Assembly: GCF_012935325.2 (NCBI RefSeq)
Contig: NZ_JABBYG020000003.1
Span: forward strand, 496,001 to 560,000
DNA from: Paenibacillus sp. PL91
GTDB lineage: Bacteria > Bacillota > Bacilli > Paenibacillales > Paenibacillaceae
Length of the DNA stretch: 64,000 nucleotides
Direction: 5' to 3'
The notes under the pieces are model-generated. The model saw only the letters and a list, made by a program, of their open reading frames with translations, was not told the origin of the DNA and ran no database searches. The stretch's first letter is position 1. Each line of letters begins with the position of its first letter. This document shows positions 52,075 through 61,906 of the stretch, in pieces. The position numbers and the translations under genes were made by a program.

Positions 52075-52452
52075 TCATGTTGAATCAGAAGAGTCGCTCG
52101 GGTCATCAAGGCCGTATGCTGCATTTTTGTCAGGATGCGCAAATAAGCCTTCCTTCGGCGGGAGCCCCTTCTCAAAAATATCCCGGTTCTCTGCCGTCAG
52201 AAAACCTATATCTTTAAATGGATGCACCCATTCATCGCCCGCCATTATAGCCGGATCGGTATCCTCGCTCCACTGTGACAGCGGCGAGTCTGGCGACTCA
52301 TATGCATGGTCGCCGATCACAATGCCATACTGATTCACAAAAGGCGCGCGGCTTCCGCGCCCTTCCCGAAATTGGGGCAAAAATTCGATCTCATACGGAT
52401 CCAGCGCCGGATCATCAACATGCTTATTGCTCTCATGCTTATCTGGAGTCAC
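52075..52452 (-). CDS. DUF3905-like protein
   Basis: 125 residues, GTG start with GGAGGTGAT upstream. Acidic and polar, without membrane segment. Contains PYEIEFLPQFREGRGSRAPFVNQYG, then DEWVHPFKDIGFLTAENRDIFEKG, which matches DUF3905 of Bacilli as I recall it. Function unknown; often seen in spore formers. The 46-residue gene ends 15 bases upstream, so the two form an operon. Confidence 0.65.
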   Translation of the reverse strand: MTPDKHESNKHVDDPALDPYEIEFLPQFREGRGSRAPFVNQYGIVIGDHAYESPDSPLSQWSEDTDPAIMAGDEWVHPFKDIGFLTAENRDIFEKGLPPKEGLFAHPDKNAAYGLDDPSDSSDST

Positions 52453-52467
52453 ATGATCACCTCCGTA

Positions 52468-52608
52468 CTAAATCGACGGACGGTTAGGTCCATCCAGCTT
52501 TTTGTCAAAACCAGCGGACTCTGGCGACTTGCTTTTATCTGCCGCGTTTTTTGCAGCCTGCTGCGCTTGCTCAGCCGAACGGTTTTTATCTTCATTTTGC
52601 TGTGACAT
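52468..52608 (-). CDS. 46-residue small protein upstream of the DUF3905 gene
   Basis: Read from the minus strand: ATG at 52608, TAG at 52468-52470. MSQQNEDKNRSAEQAQQ and a GFDKKLDGPNRPSI end; highly polar, Ala/Gln/Lys-rich and probably disordered. GGGAGGAGG lies eight bases before the ATG, an excellent ribosome site. Fifteen bases before the DUF3905 start. Small polar proteins of this style occur among sporulation genes, but no family was recognised. Confidence 0.7.
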   Translation of the reverse strand: MSQQNEDKNRSAEQAQQAAKNAADKSKSPESAGFDKKLDGPNRPSI

Positions 52609-52689
52609 TGCCAACGCCTCCTCCCATCATACTCATAACCTATAATGCGGGTTATCGTTCAAGGGTAGTATGCGCCAATCGTTCCTTCC

Positions 52690-53145
52690 TTATAAATCCT
52701 GAGAGAGACGAACCATATCGACTACCTGAATCCCGTTCTCAAAAATCGGTTCCGAATAATGCCTAATAAAAAAATCCCGGTCAATGCCCGTCATTCTAAA
52801 TCCGCATTTCTGATAAAGGGCAAGCTGGGACATCCCGGAATTCCCGGTCCCAATTTCGATCGTTTTATAGCCTTGAAGCGCTGCATTCTGAATCGCATGC
52901 TTGACCAGCTGTTTCCCTATTCCCTTTCCTTGCTCGGGCTCAGCAACTGCAATATTCACGATTTCAACCGTGTCCGGCCTTGTTGGCAGGAGAACATACT
53001 CACCAACAATTTCGTTATCCACAACGGCGACGAAGCATTCACCGCGCTTTAAATATTGCGAAACGAGCAAAACGGAAGGATCCGCGAGCAGCAGAAGCTC
53101 CATCGGAGGCTGCTCAGTGTCTGACAGCTTGCGTATATCCACCTT
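52690..53145 (-). CDS. GNAT-family N-acetyltransferase
   Basis: 151 residues from the GTG at 53145, chosen because AAGGAG lies eight bases upstream (a TTG six bases earlier is too close). GNAT pattern: VAVVDNEIVGEYVLL, VEIVNIAVAEPEQGKGIGKQLV (the acetyl-CoA loop Q/RxxGxG), IEIGTGNSGMSQLALYQKCGFRMTG. Acetyl acceptor unknown. Sits alone between DUF3905/small gene and the histidine kinase. Confidence 0.85.
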   Translation of the reverse strand, partial: KVDIRKLSDTEQPPMELLLLADPSVLLVSQYLKRGECFVAVVDNEIVGEYVLLPTRPDTVEIVNIAVAEPEQGKGIGKQLVKHAIQNAALQGYKTIEIGTGNSGMSQLALYQKCGFRMTGIDRDFFIRHYSEPIFENGIQVVDMVRLSQDL

Positions 53146-53232
53146 CAACACTCCTTTTTATTCTATTTCTCTATGCAAAAGAACCGTAAATGAACAAACA
53201 TTCATTTACAGCCCCATTCTCGATACGCTGCT

Positions 53233-54900
53233 TTAACTCGCCTTCTCTTCTTGCAGGAAGAAGGTTACGACAAACGCCGTTCCTTCGCCTTCCTTGGATT
53301 CCACGTCGATCCGCCCGTTATGGCGCTCAGCGATGCTGAGGCAAAGCGGCAGTCCCAAACCAGTGCCCTGCGTCTTCGTAGAGAAAAACGGCTCGAACAA
53401 ATGCTTCATCTGTTCAGGCGAAATTCCGACGCCTTGATCAGCAATTCGTAATTCTACTTTTCTTTCAAAATAGCTGGTTGTAATAAATAATAAACCCTTG
53501 TCGCTCATCGCTTCCATGCCGTTGCGGGCTAGGTTTAGAAACAGCTGCTTAATTTCCCTGTTGTTCATCATAATAAGCGGCAAATCCTCACATAGCTCCA
53601 CTTCAATCGTCTGGCCGCGCAAATTCGCATCCGCATTGAGCAGCGGAATGAGATCGTTAATAATATCATGCAAGGATGCAGGCTCCATCGTAAGCGCCCT
53701 ATTCTGTGCCAGCGATAAAAAATCGCTAATAATCATATTGGCGCGGTCAAGCTCTTCAATGACGATTCGAAAATATTCCTGCTGATTATTTGGACTGCGT
53801 TCCTGAATGAGCTGGACGAAGCCGCGGATAACCGCCATCGGATTGCGGATTTCATGCGTGATGCTTGCTGCCATTTGACCGACTAGACTCAGGCGCTCCA
53901 TCCGGCCAATCTCATCCTTCAGATGGCTTAGCTCCGTAATATCCTGTGCTAAAAGCGCCGCTCCAGCATTTTGATCCGTTATAGACGTTCGGAGCGAGAT
54001 CGTAGTTAACAGCATGATTTTATCGCCAGCAGCGAACGGAACAAGCGAGGACTTCTTGCCATTAAGCGCTTGATTGAGCAGCTTGACGCAAGCATCTCCG
54101 TATCCGCTCTGGAAGATGTGAGGAAAAGCAATACCCAGCATCTGTCTTGCATCTTTAAATTCTAAGCGCAAGCTAAACATCATAGCTGCCATCTCATTGG
54201 AATGTGTAATTAGTCCTTCACGATCCACGACGATGACGCCAAAAGACGTCTCGTCTATAAATTGCTGCAGCTTCTCCACTTCATTTCGATAATTAGCCGA
54301 TACCCGCTTTACCTCATCATAGAGCAGCTTCTTTTCCTTGACGCTCTCGATCATGAAGATGGACAGCCAGATCGCCGTCAAAGAAGCGGATACAGAAAGA
54401 AACAGTACTATAACCAAACCAAACGACCATGATGCCTCGCTGATTGAAATATAGCCGGTAATCGTAATGATGAAATAAATCATTAATACGGACATCAGAA
54501 GAATGCCCTTATACTCCTTGAGAAGTGCTGAAGCTCGTTCAAAAGGACGGATCGAAAACAGCATGAGCGGTACAAAGCCTACAGTGAACAAAATGAAGCT
54601 GACTATTTCCCATATGCTGTCCAGCATCGGAATTCTCATGGCTATATAGATGAAGGTAAGCACCGCTAATGTTGGCAAACCTCCATAGAGTGAGCCTAGC
54701 AAATAAGGTATTAACCGAAAATCAACATCGTAGCCATACACATTTGTAGCTGTAAGCATACAAAGTATCATTGAAGCGCTACAAAAAATGCCCATAAACA
54801 GAGGCATGCCCTTTCTGCCCTGCTCTTTATCATGCCAAAGTTGGAAGGCGAAAACAGGCAATAAGGATAAAATGAATTGTAACAGCAATTCCTTTAACAC
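53233..54900 (-). CDS. Orphan sensor histidine kinase (KinB-like)
   Basis: 555 residues. N-terminal 5TM-type sensor (about residues 3-185, six hydrophobic segments), PAS domain (about 210-325, SFGVIVVDREGLITHSNEMA), HisKA with phospho-accepting His349 in ASITHEIRNPM, and HATPase with NLARNGMEAMSDKG (N-box), DQGVGIS, FEPFFSTKTQGTGLGL. Organisation matches the sporulation kinase KinB. GTG start with AGGGGGA 11 bases upstream. No response regulator is adjacent, in keeping with phosphorelay kinases. Confidence 0.88.
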   Translation of the reverse strand: MLKELLLQFILSLLPVFAFQLWHDKEQGRKGMPLFMGIFCSASMILCMLTATNVYGYDVDFRLIPYLLGSLYGGLPTLAVLTFIYIAMRIPMLDSIWEIVSFILFTVGFVPLMLFSIRPFERASALLKEYKGILLMSVLMIYFIITITGYISISEASWSFGLVIVLFLSVSASLTAIWLSIFMIESVKEKKLLYDEVKRVSANYRNEVEKLQQFIDETSFGVIVVDREGLITHSNEMAAMMFSLRLEFKDARQMLGIAFPHIFQSGYGDACVKLLNQALNGKKSSLVPFAAGDKIMLLTTISLRTSITDQNAGAALLAQDITELSHLKDEIGRMERLSLVGQMAASITHEIRNPMAVIRGFVQLIQERSPNNQQEYFRIVIEELDRANMIISDFLSLAQNRALTMEPASLHDIINDLIPLLNADANLRGQTIEVELCEDLPLIMMNNREIKQLFLNLARNGMEAMSDKGLLFITTSYFERKVELRIADQGVGISPEQMKHLFEPFFSTKTQGTGLGLPLCLSIAERHNGRIDVESKEGEGTAFVVTFFLQEEKAS

Positions 54901-55012
54901 AGCCGATCGGTTCCCCCTACTCGCGCTCCGAATGCATGCCCCTTATTTAGTTATTTATCTATTACCTAGTATACGAATCTATTAATCCGATTAAAACATA
55001 AAAGGCATCTAT

Positions 55013-55849
55013 TTACAATTGCTCTTCCAGCCAATTTAACATTTCTAAAATAGCTTTCTCTCCTTCGATATCATTGTGAAGCTCATGCAATCCGCCATCC
55101 CAACGTCTAAAATGGCACTGCTTGCCAAGCGTTTCAGCTAATTGGCTGCTGGCATTAAATGAAGTCACACGATCAGCAGTTCCATGAAGAAGCAGCAAAG
55201 GAACCTGAAGATTTGTTGCATTAGCAAGCGCCCACTCTCCGCCAGCGCCAACTTCAGTAAAGGTATTGAGCGTAATTTTTGTATGGCATAATGGATCCTC
55301 TAAGATTGGCGCTGCCTCGTCGTAGCCGGGGCGGAATAAATCGGCTATATGGAGGCCTGTCGATTGCTGCATCGTCGGAAAAACGGATGCGAGCCTGCGT
55401 CCAAACCACTCTACCGCCGGATGAGGCTTGAACGCCAGTCGGAGCCATGGACTTGTCAGAATAAGTCCTTGAATCGGCGGATGAAGCAGCAGCGCGCAGT
55501 TAAGCGCCACATTGCCCCCCATGCTATGGCCGTATAAGAAAATAGGCAAGCCAGGATGCCGCTCGCCTGCGGCTTCAATCATGAGAGCAGCATCGCTCGC
55601 TGCTGCGCCAATCGAAGGCAAATGCCCCCGCTTGCCAGTTGAGCGGCCGTGTCCGTGCTGATCAATCGCAATAACCGCAATACCTGCAGCCGTAAAGTGA
55701 GCCGCCACATGCTTATAACGGTCGCCATGCTCTCCCATTCCGTGCACAAGACAAACGACAGCTTTTATTTCCTGCGCGTCTGGCTTCCATTCCCTTAGAA
55801 ATAATGTGGAGCCCGTTGCGCCAGTTAATTGCCATTCATCACGCAGCAT
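55013..55849 (-). CDS. Alpha/beta hydrolase, monoacylglycerol-lipase type (S33/Hydrolase_4)
   Basis: 278 residues. HGMGEHGDRY at about 36-45, the QHGHGRSTG block, nucleophile elbow GHSMGG with Ser109, Asp in LLLHGTADRVTSFNA and His in DGGLHELHND. These are the marks of the serine aminopeptidase/monoglyceride lipase branch. Likely a cytoplasmic carboxylesterase or lysophospholipase. AAAGG precedes the ATG. Divergent from the HI0933-like flavoprotein gene. Confidence 0.85.
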   Translation of the reverse strand: MLRDEWQLTGATGSTLFLREWKPDAQEIKAVVCLVHGMGEHGDRYKHVAAHFTAAGIAVIAIDQHGHGRSTGKRGHLPSIGAAASDAALMIEAAGERHPGLPIFLYGHSMGGNVALNCALLLHPPIQGLILTSPWLRLAFKPHPAVEWFGRRLASVFPTMQQSTGLHIADLFRPGYDEAAPILEDPLCHTKITLNTFTEVGAGGEWALANATNLQVPLLLLHGTADRVTSFNASSQLAETLGKQCHFRRWDGGLHELHNDIEGEKAILEMLNWLEEQL

Positions 55850-55911
55850 TATAACGCCGCCTTTCTTTTGTGGTATTATATATACACTAATAATATAGCA
55901 GGTGGAAATTG

Positions 55912-57168
55912 ATGCAATATGATGTAATCGTAATTGGCGGAGGCTCAGCCGGGCTAATGGCCGGTATAGCCGCGAGCATGGACGGCGCTAAGGTGCTGCT
56001 TCTCGACAAAGGCGATAAATTAGGCCGAAAGCTCGGCATCTCAGGCGGCGGCCGATGCAATGTAACGAATAATAAAGATTTGGACGAGCTGATCAAGCAT
56101 ATTCCCGGCAATGGACGTTTTCTGCACAGCACCTTTTCCAATTTCAACAACAAGGATATTATCGCATTTTTCGAAAATCTCGGAATTGCCCTTAAGGAAG
56201 AGGACAACGGGCGCATGTTCCCTGTGTCGGACAAGGCTAAGACTGTCGTGGATACGCTTGTTAATCAGGTACGAAAGCAAGGCGTCAAAATCGTATTGAA
56301 CGCTCCAGTCGATCATATCATGTATGCCGAAGGAAAAGTGACGGGCGTACGCATCAAATCCGGCGAAACGTTCCTCAGCAGGAGCGTCATCGTTGCCTCT
56401 GGCGGCAAATCAGTGCCACAGACCGGCTCGACTGGCGACGGCTACGCTTGGGCGGAAAAAGCCGGTCATTCGATTACGGAGCTGTTCCCGACCGAGGTTC
56501 CGCTCACCTCGAATGAGCCTTTTATTACAAGCAAGGAGCTGCAGGGCTTGTCGCTGCGCAACGTGGCGCTGTCGGTATGGAGTCCTAAAGGGAAGCAAAT
56601 CATTGAGCATTATGGCGATATGCTCTTTACGCACTTTGGCATTTCAGGTCCAATCGTGCTGCGGTGCAGCCAGTTCGTGGTCAAAGCCTTAAAGCAGTTT
56701 AACACAGGCAATATCGAGGTAGCGATCGACCTTATGCCAGAAAAAAGCAAGGAAGAGGTCTATAAGGAAACGCTGCGGCTCACCGAGCTCGAATCCAAAA
56801 AAACGATCAAAAACGTGCTTAAAAGCTATCTGCCCGAAAAAATGATTCCGATTCTGCTTCAGAAGGCCGGCTTGCAAGATAGCCTTACTTACGACAATAT
56901 TCCGAAGCAGGATTGGATAGCTCTGTCCCAGCTAATTAAACATTTTCCGATAAGGGTTTACGGCTCCCTTTCTATAGAAGATGCATTCGTAACGGGCGGA
57001 GGCATCAATTTGAAAGAGATCGATCCAAAGACGATGCAGTCGAAGCTGATGGCTGGGCTATTTTTCTGCGGAGAGATTTTGGACATTCATGGCTATACGG
57101 GAGGCTACAACATAACCGCCGCGTTCTCGACCGGCTATACGGCAGGCTTAAACGCCGCGCTCCGATAA
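55912..57168 (+). CDS. HI0933-family FAD/NAD(P)-dependent oxidoreductase
   Basis: 418 residues from the ATG at 55912 (AGGTGG six bases upstream). Rossmann FAD motif VIVIGGGSAGLMAGIAAS at residues 5-22, LGRKLGISGGGRCNVTNN, TGSTGDGYAWAEKAGHSI, and the C-terminal TGGGINLKEIDPKTMQSKL plus GLFFCGEILDIHGYTGGYNITAAFSTGYTAG. Known as the YtfP/YhiN/BaiN family. Substrate unknown in most Bacilli. Strong terminator follows. Confidence 0.9.
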   Translation: MQYDVIVIGGGSAGLMAGIAASMDGAKVLLLDKGDKLGRKLGISGGGRCNVTNNKDLDELIKHIPGNGRFLHSTFSNFNNKDIIAFFENLGIALKEEDNGRMFPVSDKAKTVVDTLVNQVRKQGVKIVLNAPVDHIMYAEGKVTGVRIKSGETFLSRSVIVASGGKSVPQTGSTGDGYAWAEKAGHSITELFPTEVPLTSNEPFITSKELQGLSLRNVALSVWSPKGKQIIEHYGDMLFTHFGISGPIVLRCSQFVVKALKQFNTGNIEVAIDLMPEKSKEEVYKETLRLTELESKKTIKNVLKSYLPEKMIPILLQKAGLQDSLTYDNIPKQDWIALSQLIKHFPIRVYGSLSIEDAFVTGGGINLKEIDPKTMQSKLMAGLFFCGEILDIHGYTGGYNITAAFSTGYTAGLNAALR

Positions 57169-57176
57169 ATGCAGCA

Positions 57177-57223
57177 AAAGGCTGTATCCATCGTCCCAAG
57201 GACCTTGGATACAGCCTTTTTTA
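57177..57223. terminator. Bidirectional intrinsic terminator
   Basis: AAAAGGCTGTATCCA pairs with TGGATACAGCCTTTT followed by Ts. Between the flavoprotein gene and the convergent small acidic protein gene. Confidence 0.88.
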
Positions 57224-57248
57224 TTTTATTTTATTTATGTAAAGACCG

Positions 57249-57659
57249 TTAAATTCGTACATCTCCCGAGAAATGGCCATACGTACCGGGATCAGGCAAA
57301 AACTCCTCGTTAAAATCCGCATCATCGTCACGATTATGCAGCTCCTCGGAAAATTCAGTATCTCCGTAGGATGAAGCCCAATCCTCATTCACTAGATGAG
57401 CTGGAATGGCGATAGCATCAAGCGAATATGCACTGCCCGTTACGGCATCAGCATCGATTTGGGCTTGCTCGACGAGCAGCCCGCCATGCGCTTGCGCGAT
57501 CTCAAGCGCAGATGTTAGGTCGCTTCCCTCCAAATGCACATGCATGCGGCTTCCTTCATGAAGAACGGTCTCGTAGCCGAGCTCCCGCAGCGTCTCACAA
57601 GCGAGTGACGCGCTATCTTCATCATTAAAATCAAATAATAAGGCTGAGTTAGCAGACAA
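57249..57659 (-). CDS. Acidic protein of unknown function
   Basis: 136 residues, TTG start with AAGGAGG seven bases upstream. Residues 5-65 (LLFDFNDEDSASLACETLRELGYETVLHEGSRMHVHLEGSDLTSALEIAQAHGG) read like a small ferredoxin-like or ACT-like fold; the rest is Asp/Glu-rich. Not recognised. Divergent from the PAS-PAS-HTH gene, with 180 bases between the starts. Confidence 0.6.
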   Translation of the reverse strand: MSANSALLFDFNDEDSASLACETLRELGYETVLHEGSRMHVHLEGSDLTSALEIAQAHGGLLVEQAQIDADAVTGSAYSLDAIAIPAHLVNEDWASSYGDTEFSEELHNRDDDADFNEEFLPDPGTYGHFSGDVRI

Positions 57660-57839
57660 TTGTTTTCCTCCTTTTTCGTTTTGATTAGCATGTCCAAACT
57701 CTGCAAAATCATGTTAAAAAATGAGTGATAAATTACAAGTCATTCTTTTTTCACAAAAAGTGATGTAAAAATGTTAGGTTTTATGACATAATCATTACAT
57801 ACAGTTTGGTATACGCTAATTGATGGGGAGGTGTCATCG

Positions 57840-58745
57840 ATGAACCATTTATTTTATTTGCTTTCAGATCCTATGCTTATCGTCGAGTTCGACGAATCCC
57901 GCTGGTCTATTCGCGATGTCAATCAAGCGTTTGCTGATTTCTCTGGCTTTAAAAAATCGGATCTCATCCTGCTCGACCCATCCACAGTGATCTCGACGAG
58001 GGAGGCTGGGCTCTCCTTCAAGGAAGCCATACATCAGCTCTCTGACGAGGATACCTTCTCTCCTCGGATCGAATGCAAGCTTGTTACTAAAACCTCGACT
58101 CCAGCGGACGTCCGCCTATCTTGCCGGAAGCTGCAGCTTGGGGATCGTACGGCCTTTGTCATCATTTGCAAGGATTTGCGCGAAGCCAAGTGGATAGACC
58201 ACTATATTATGCACCATAAAATCATGGTCTCATCCATCGTAAATGAACGTTATTTCATTATGAACTTAAAGCATTATTATGCGCCTGTGCAGCAGCCTTC
58301 CTCCTTGTATATAAACAAATCGATATTCGATCTCGTTGCAGATCACGAGCAGAGCAAAATTAAACAGGTATTCGAATATGCCAAAAACAATCGGACAGCC
58401 GAATCCATCGACTTTCAGCTTAAGTTTGATGATCGGTATTACAGCGCCGATGCCATTATCCAGCCTTTTTACAATGGCAACCGCAGCTTCAAAAACTTTG
58501 TTCTCATCCTGACAAACTTGCATGTGAACAATCAGGAGGAGGACCCGTCGTACAAGCTACGGCTGCTTATGCTGAGCAAAAACGTTTCCGTTACCTCTCT
58601 CGCGCAATCTACACTTATCTCGCTTACGACCATTTCGAAAATTCGCAACGGAAAAATTAAAAAACCCCAGCGTTTAACGGCGGAATTGATTGCCGGAGAG
58701 CTCGGTGTCAGGCCTGAAACGATATGGAGCAGCTTTAAGCGGTAA
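57840..58745 (+). CDS. PAS-PAS-HTH sensory regulator
   Basis: 301 residues from the ATG at 57840 (GGAGGTG six bases upstream). Residues about 1-115 are a PAS domain (VEFDESRWSIRDVNQAFADFSG is the usual PAS opening), 120-235 a second, more divergent PAS-like domain (MVSSIVNERYFIMNLK ... NFVLILTNLH), and 240-301 a Cro/C1-type helix-turn-helix (KNVSVTSLAQSTLISLTTIS, then KIRNGKIKKPQRLTAELIAGELGV). Sensor domains directly fused to a C-terminal XRE-type DNA-binding domain are uncommon. Ligand and targets unknown. Confidence 0.65.
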   Translation: MNHLFYLLSDPMLIVEFDESRWSIRDVNQAFADFSGFKKSDLILLDPSTVISTREAGLSFKEAIHQLSDEDTFSPRIECKLVTKTSTPADVRLSCRKLQLGDRTAFVIICKDLREAKWIDHYIMHHKIMVSSIVNERYFIMNLKHYYAPVQQPSSLYINKSIFDLVADHEQSKIKQVFEYAKNNRTAESIDFQLKFDDRYYSADAIIQPFYNGNRSFKNFVLILTNLHVNNQEEDPSYKLRLLMLSKNVSVTSLAQSTLISLTTISKIRNGKIKKPQRLTAELIAGELGVRPETIWSSFKR

Positions 58746-58980
58746 ATATCTGCTCCTCTCCTCTTTCTAAAGAGCGTCCGTATCATGCTTAATTTATAGT
58801 AATTTACGATAGATAACTCAGACTGCGTAAACAGCTGGCGCCCCCCTTGCAACGACCGCAAAGCTCTTGCCATGCAAGCGGTTTTGATTATGGTCATATC
58901 CTCGCCTTCGGAAGATTAGCCACGTAATCCTTAAACAGCACTCCGTTAAATAATTGATTGTGCTTTTTGAACTTTTTGTC

Positions 58981-59018
58981 AAAAAAAAGACGGTCATCCT
59001 CCGCAGAGCATGACCGTC
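58981..59018 (-). terminator. Intrinsic terminator of the xylAB operon
   Basis: GACGGTCAT (58989-58997) pairs with ATGACCGTC (59010-59018), followed on the minus strand by eight Ts. 20 bases after the xylB stop. Confidence 0.88.
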
Positions 59019-59038
59019 CCTTCAACTATTCCATATGG

Positions 59039-60535
59039 TTAGCCGCGATATGGCGCGAGCGCCTCATTTAAACCGCGCGTTTGCTCATATACCTGCTGAT
59101 ATGCCTTGAAGATGCCTGCATAAGCAGCAACCGCATCAGGCTGCGGAGAATACGATTCCGCGTGCTTCACGAATTTATCCGCACATGATTCCAAGCTGTC
59201 AAACCAGCCGCAGCCGTAAGCAGCCAGCATTGCAGCGCCTAAGCCTGGTCCCTGCTCATTCTCAAGCGCTACGACCTTCGCGTCAAAAATATCGGCTTGC
59301 ATTTGGAGCCATGCCGGATTTTGCGCGCCTCCGCCGATAGATATGACGGTATCGACTGTTTTGCCGGCCCGTCTGAACATATCGACAGACTCGTTGAGCG
59401 AGAAGGTAATACCCTCCATAACCGCACGCGCAAAGTGAATGCGCTCATGCGAGCCGTCAACGCCGATAAAGCTTGCGCGAATAACGGAATCCGCATGCGG
59501 CGTTCGTTCGCCAACGAGGTAAGGCGTGAACAGCAGTCCGCCCGCTCCCGGCTTCACAGCGCCTACTCCTTCAAGCAATTGGTCAAAGGATTCGTTTGGC
59601 GCGAACGTTTTCTTAAACCAGCTAAGGCTGTAGCCAGCGGCTAATGTAACGCCCATCGCATAGAAGGAATCCTCTTTGCCGTGGTTAAAGAAATGCACCT
59701 TGCCTGCAAAATCCTTTGATTTATCATTCTCATAGGATAGAATAACGCCCGATGTACCGATGCTGCAAAGCGTCAAGCCTTCCGACAGAATGCCCGAGCC
59801 AATCGCTCCGCATGCATTGTCAGCACCGCCCGCGAACACTTTAGTTGCTTCCGTCAGCCCTGCGGACTCTGCAAACTTCGGCAGCAGGGTTCCAACAAGT
59901 CCATGAGACTCAATAAGCGGCGGGCAGAAGCTAGCTGGAAGACCAAAGGCATCAAGCACCTCGCTGCTCCACGCTTTGCCAGCCACGTCTAGAAGGAGGG
60001 TGCCCGCTGCATCGGAGTAATCCATATGAAGCTCGCCTGTCAACCGGTAGCGGAGATAATCCTTCGGCAGAAGGAACAGCTTTGCCTTCGCAAAAGCTTC
60101 GGGCTCATTCTCACGAACCCATAGTATCTTCGGCAGCGTAAAGCCCTCCAAAGCCGGATTGCGAGTGATGCTAAGCAGCTTGTCGCCAAGCGTGCGCTCG
60201 ATTTCACGGCATTGCTGCGTCGTACGCGTATCATTCCAGAGTATCGCATTGCGAACGGGATTGCCTTCTTCGTCCAGCAGCACAAGGCCGTGCATTTGAC
60301 CGGAGAAGCTGATGCCTTCAATTGCGCTCGCATCGATACCAGCATGAGAAGTCAGCTCTTTCAGCGCTTCAACCGTTCCATTAACCCAATCATCCGCACG
60401 CTGCTCGCTCCAACCCGAACGCTCATGGAGCAGCGGGTAGCTGCGGGATGCTTCCGCAGCAACGGTGCCATTTCGGTCAACTAGCAGCACTTTGACTGCG
60501 CTCGTTCCTAAATCTATCCCAATAACGTAGCTCAT
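59039..60535 (-). CDS. xylB: Xylulokinase
   Basis: Phosphorylates D-xylulose for entry into the pentose phosphate pathway. 498 residues. FGGY-kinase signature: DLGTSAVKVLLVD near residue 7, GISFSGQMHGLVLLD near 77, FAGGADNACGAIGSG near 234, GVTLAAGYSL, ISIGGGAQNPAWLQMQADIF near 397. Starts 21 bases after xylA, same transcript, with its own terminator. Regulated with xylA by XylR. Confidence 0.95.
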   Translation of the reverse strand: MSYVIGIDLGTSAVKVLLVDRNGTVAAEASRSYPLLHERSGWSEQRADDWVNGTVEALKELTSHAGIDASAIEGISFSGQMHGLVLLDEEGNPVRNAILWNDTRTTQQCREIERTLGDKLLSITRNPALEGFTLPKILWVRENEPEAFAKAKLFLLPKDYLRYRLTGELHMDYSDAAGTLLLDVAGKAWSSEVLDAFGLPASFCPPLIESHGLVGTLLPKFAESAGLTEATKVFAGGADNACGAIGSGILSEGLTLCSIGTSGVILSYENDKSKDFAGKVHFFNHGKEDSFYAMGVTLAAGYSLSWFKKTFAPNESFDQLLEGVGAVKPGAGGLLFTPYLVGERTPHADSVIRASFIGVDGSHERIHFARAVMEGITFSLNESVDMFRRAGKTVDTVISIGGGAQNPAWLQMQADIFDAKVVALENEQGPGLGAAMLAAYGCGWFDSLESCADKFVKHAESYSPQPDAVAAYAGIFKAYQQVYEQTRGLNEALAPYRG

Positions 60536-60556
60536 TTGGCTGTAATCCTCCCGGCC

Positions 60557-61870
60557 TTAAACGCTGAAAATAACTTCGCTCAGTACGAGGCGAATCCGCT
60601 CTTGACGACCTGACTCGTTTTTGATCGGATTGTTTTGAAGCGCATATTGCTCAAGCGATGCAAGCGTCGCTTTGCCGGACACGACTTCTGCGCCGATACC
60701 TTCTTTGAAGCTGCGGTAACGGTTATCGACGATATTGTCGAGAATTTTCTCTTCTGTCAATTTCGCCGCAGCTTTAAGACCCCATGCGAAGCTGTCCATA
60801 CCTGCAATATGAGCTAGGAACAGATCCTCCGCTTCGAATGAGCCGCGACGAACTTTCGCGTCGAAGTTAATGCCGCCGCGGCCGATGCCGCCAGCTTTCA
60901 ATACTTCAAACATCGTAAGCGTAGTCGAGTAAAGATCAGTAGGGAATTCATCAGTATCCCAGCCGAGCAATAGATCGCCTTGGTTCGCGTCAAGCGATCC
61001 GAGCATGCCGTTGATAGCCGCCGTGCGAATTTCGTGCTCGAACGTGTGGCCTGCAAGCGTAGCATGGTTCGCTTCAAGGTTCAGCTTGAAGTGATCTTTT
61101 AAGCCGTATTTTTGCAAGAATGAGATCGTTGTAGCTGCATCAAAGTCATATTGGTGTTTCGTAGGCTCTTTCGGTTTCGGCTCGATCAAGAATTGTGCGT
61201 CAAAGCCGATTTCCTTCGCATAAGCAATTGCCATGTGGTACAAGCGGGCAAGGTTATCAAGCTCAAAGCCCATATCTGTGTTAAGCAGCGTTTCGTAGCC
61301 TTCACGACCGCCCCAGAATACGTAGTTTTCTGCGCCAAGCTCTTTACCTACTTCAAGCCCTTTTTTAAGCTGTGCGCCTGCATAGGCATAGACATCAGCG
61401 TTGACAGCCGTTCCAGCGCCATGCACATAACGCGGGTTCGAGAACATGTTAACCGTGTTCCAAAGCAGCTTTTTGCCTGAGGACTTCATGTTGTCCTTCA
61501 ATAGCGCTACGATTACGTCGAGGTTTTTGTTCGTTTCTTGAAGCGTTTCGCCTTCCGGCGCAATGTCCACATCATGGAATGCGTAGAAAGGAATGTTCAG
61601 TTTATTCATAAATTCAAAGTTAGCTTCAACGCGCGCTTTCGCACGGTCAAGGCCGCTATATTGATCCCAGCCGCGAACCATAGTAGGTGCGCCGAACGGG
61701 TCTGTACCATTTGCGTTAAACGTATGCCAATAAGCTACCGCGAAGCGAAGGTGCTCTTCCATCGTTTTGCCTAAAATCACTTGGTTAGGATCGTAATGTT
61801 TGAATGCCAGCGGATTATCCGAGCCCTTACCTTCAAACTGGATGGTGTTGATATTTTTGAAATAGCTCAT
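60557..61870 (-). CDS. xylA: Xylose isomerase
   Basis: Converts D-xylose to D-xylulose. 437 residues, the class II length with N-terminal extension. Active-site blocks: [13 protein letters not shown] (catalytic His/Asp), [33 protein letters not shown] (metal Glu), [56 protein letters not shown] lies 12-13 bases before the ATG. Controlled by the XylR operator at 61942-61968 and a cre site at 61907-61922. Confidence 0.96.
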   Translation of the reverse strand: MSYFKNINTIQFEGKGSDNPLAFKHYDPNQVILGKTMEEHLRFAVAYWHTFNANGTDPFGAPTMVRGWDQYSGLDRAKARVEANFEFMNKLNIPFYAFHDVDIAPEGETLQETNKNLDVIVALLKDNMKSSGKKLLWNTVNMFSNPRYVHGAGTAVNADVYAYAGAQLKKGLEVGKELGAENYVFWGGREGYETLLNTDMGFELDNLARLYHMAIAYAKEIGFDAQFLIEPKPKEPTKHQYDFDAATTISFLQKYGLKDHFKLNLEANHATLAGHTFEHEIRTAAINGMLGSLDANQGDLLLGWDTDEFPTDLYSTTLTMFEVLKAGGIGRGGINFDAKVRRGSFEAEDLFLAHIAGMDSFAWGLKAAAKLTEEKILDNIVDNRYRSFKEGIGAEVVSGKATLASLEQYALQNNPIKNESGRQERIRLVLSEVIFSV

Positions 61871-61906
61871 AGAAAACTAAATCCTCCTTCACGGAATTCG
61901 ATATTT

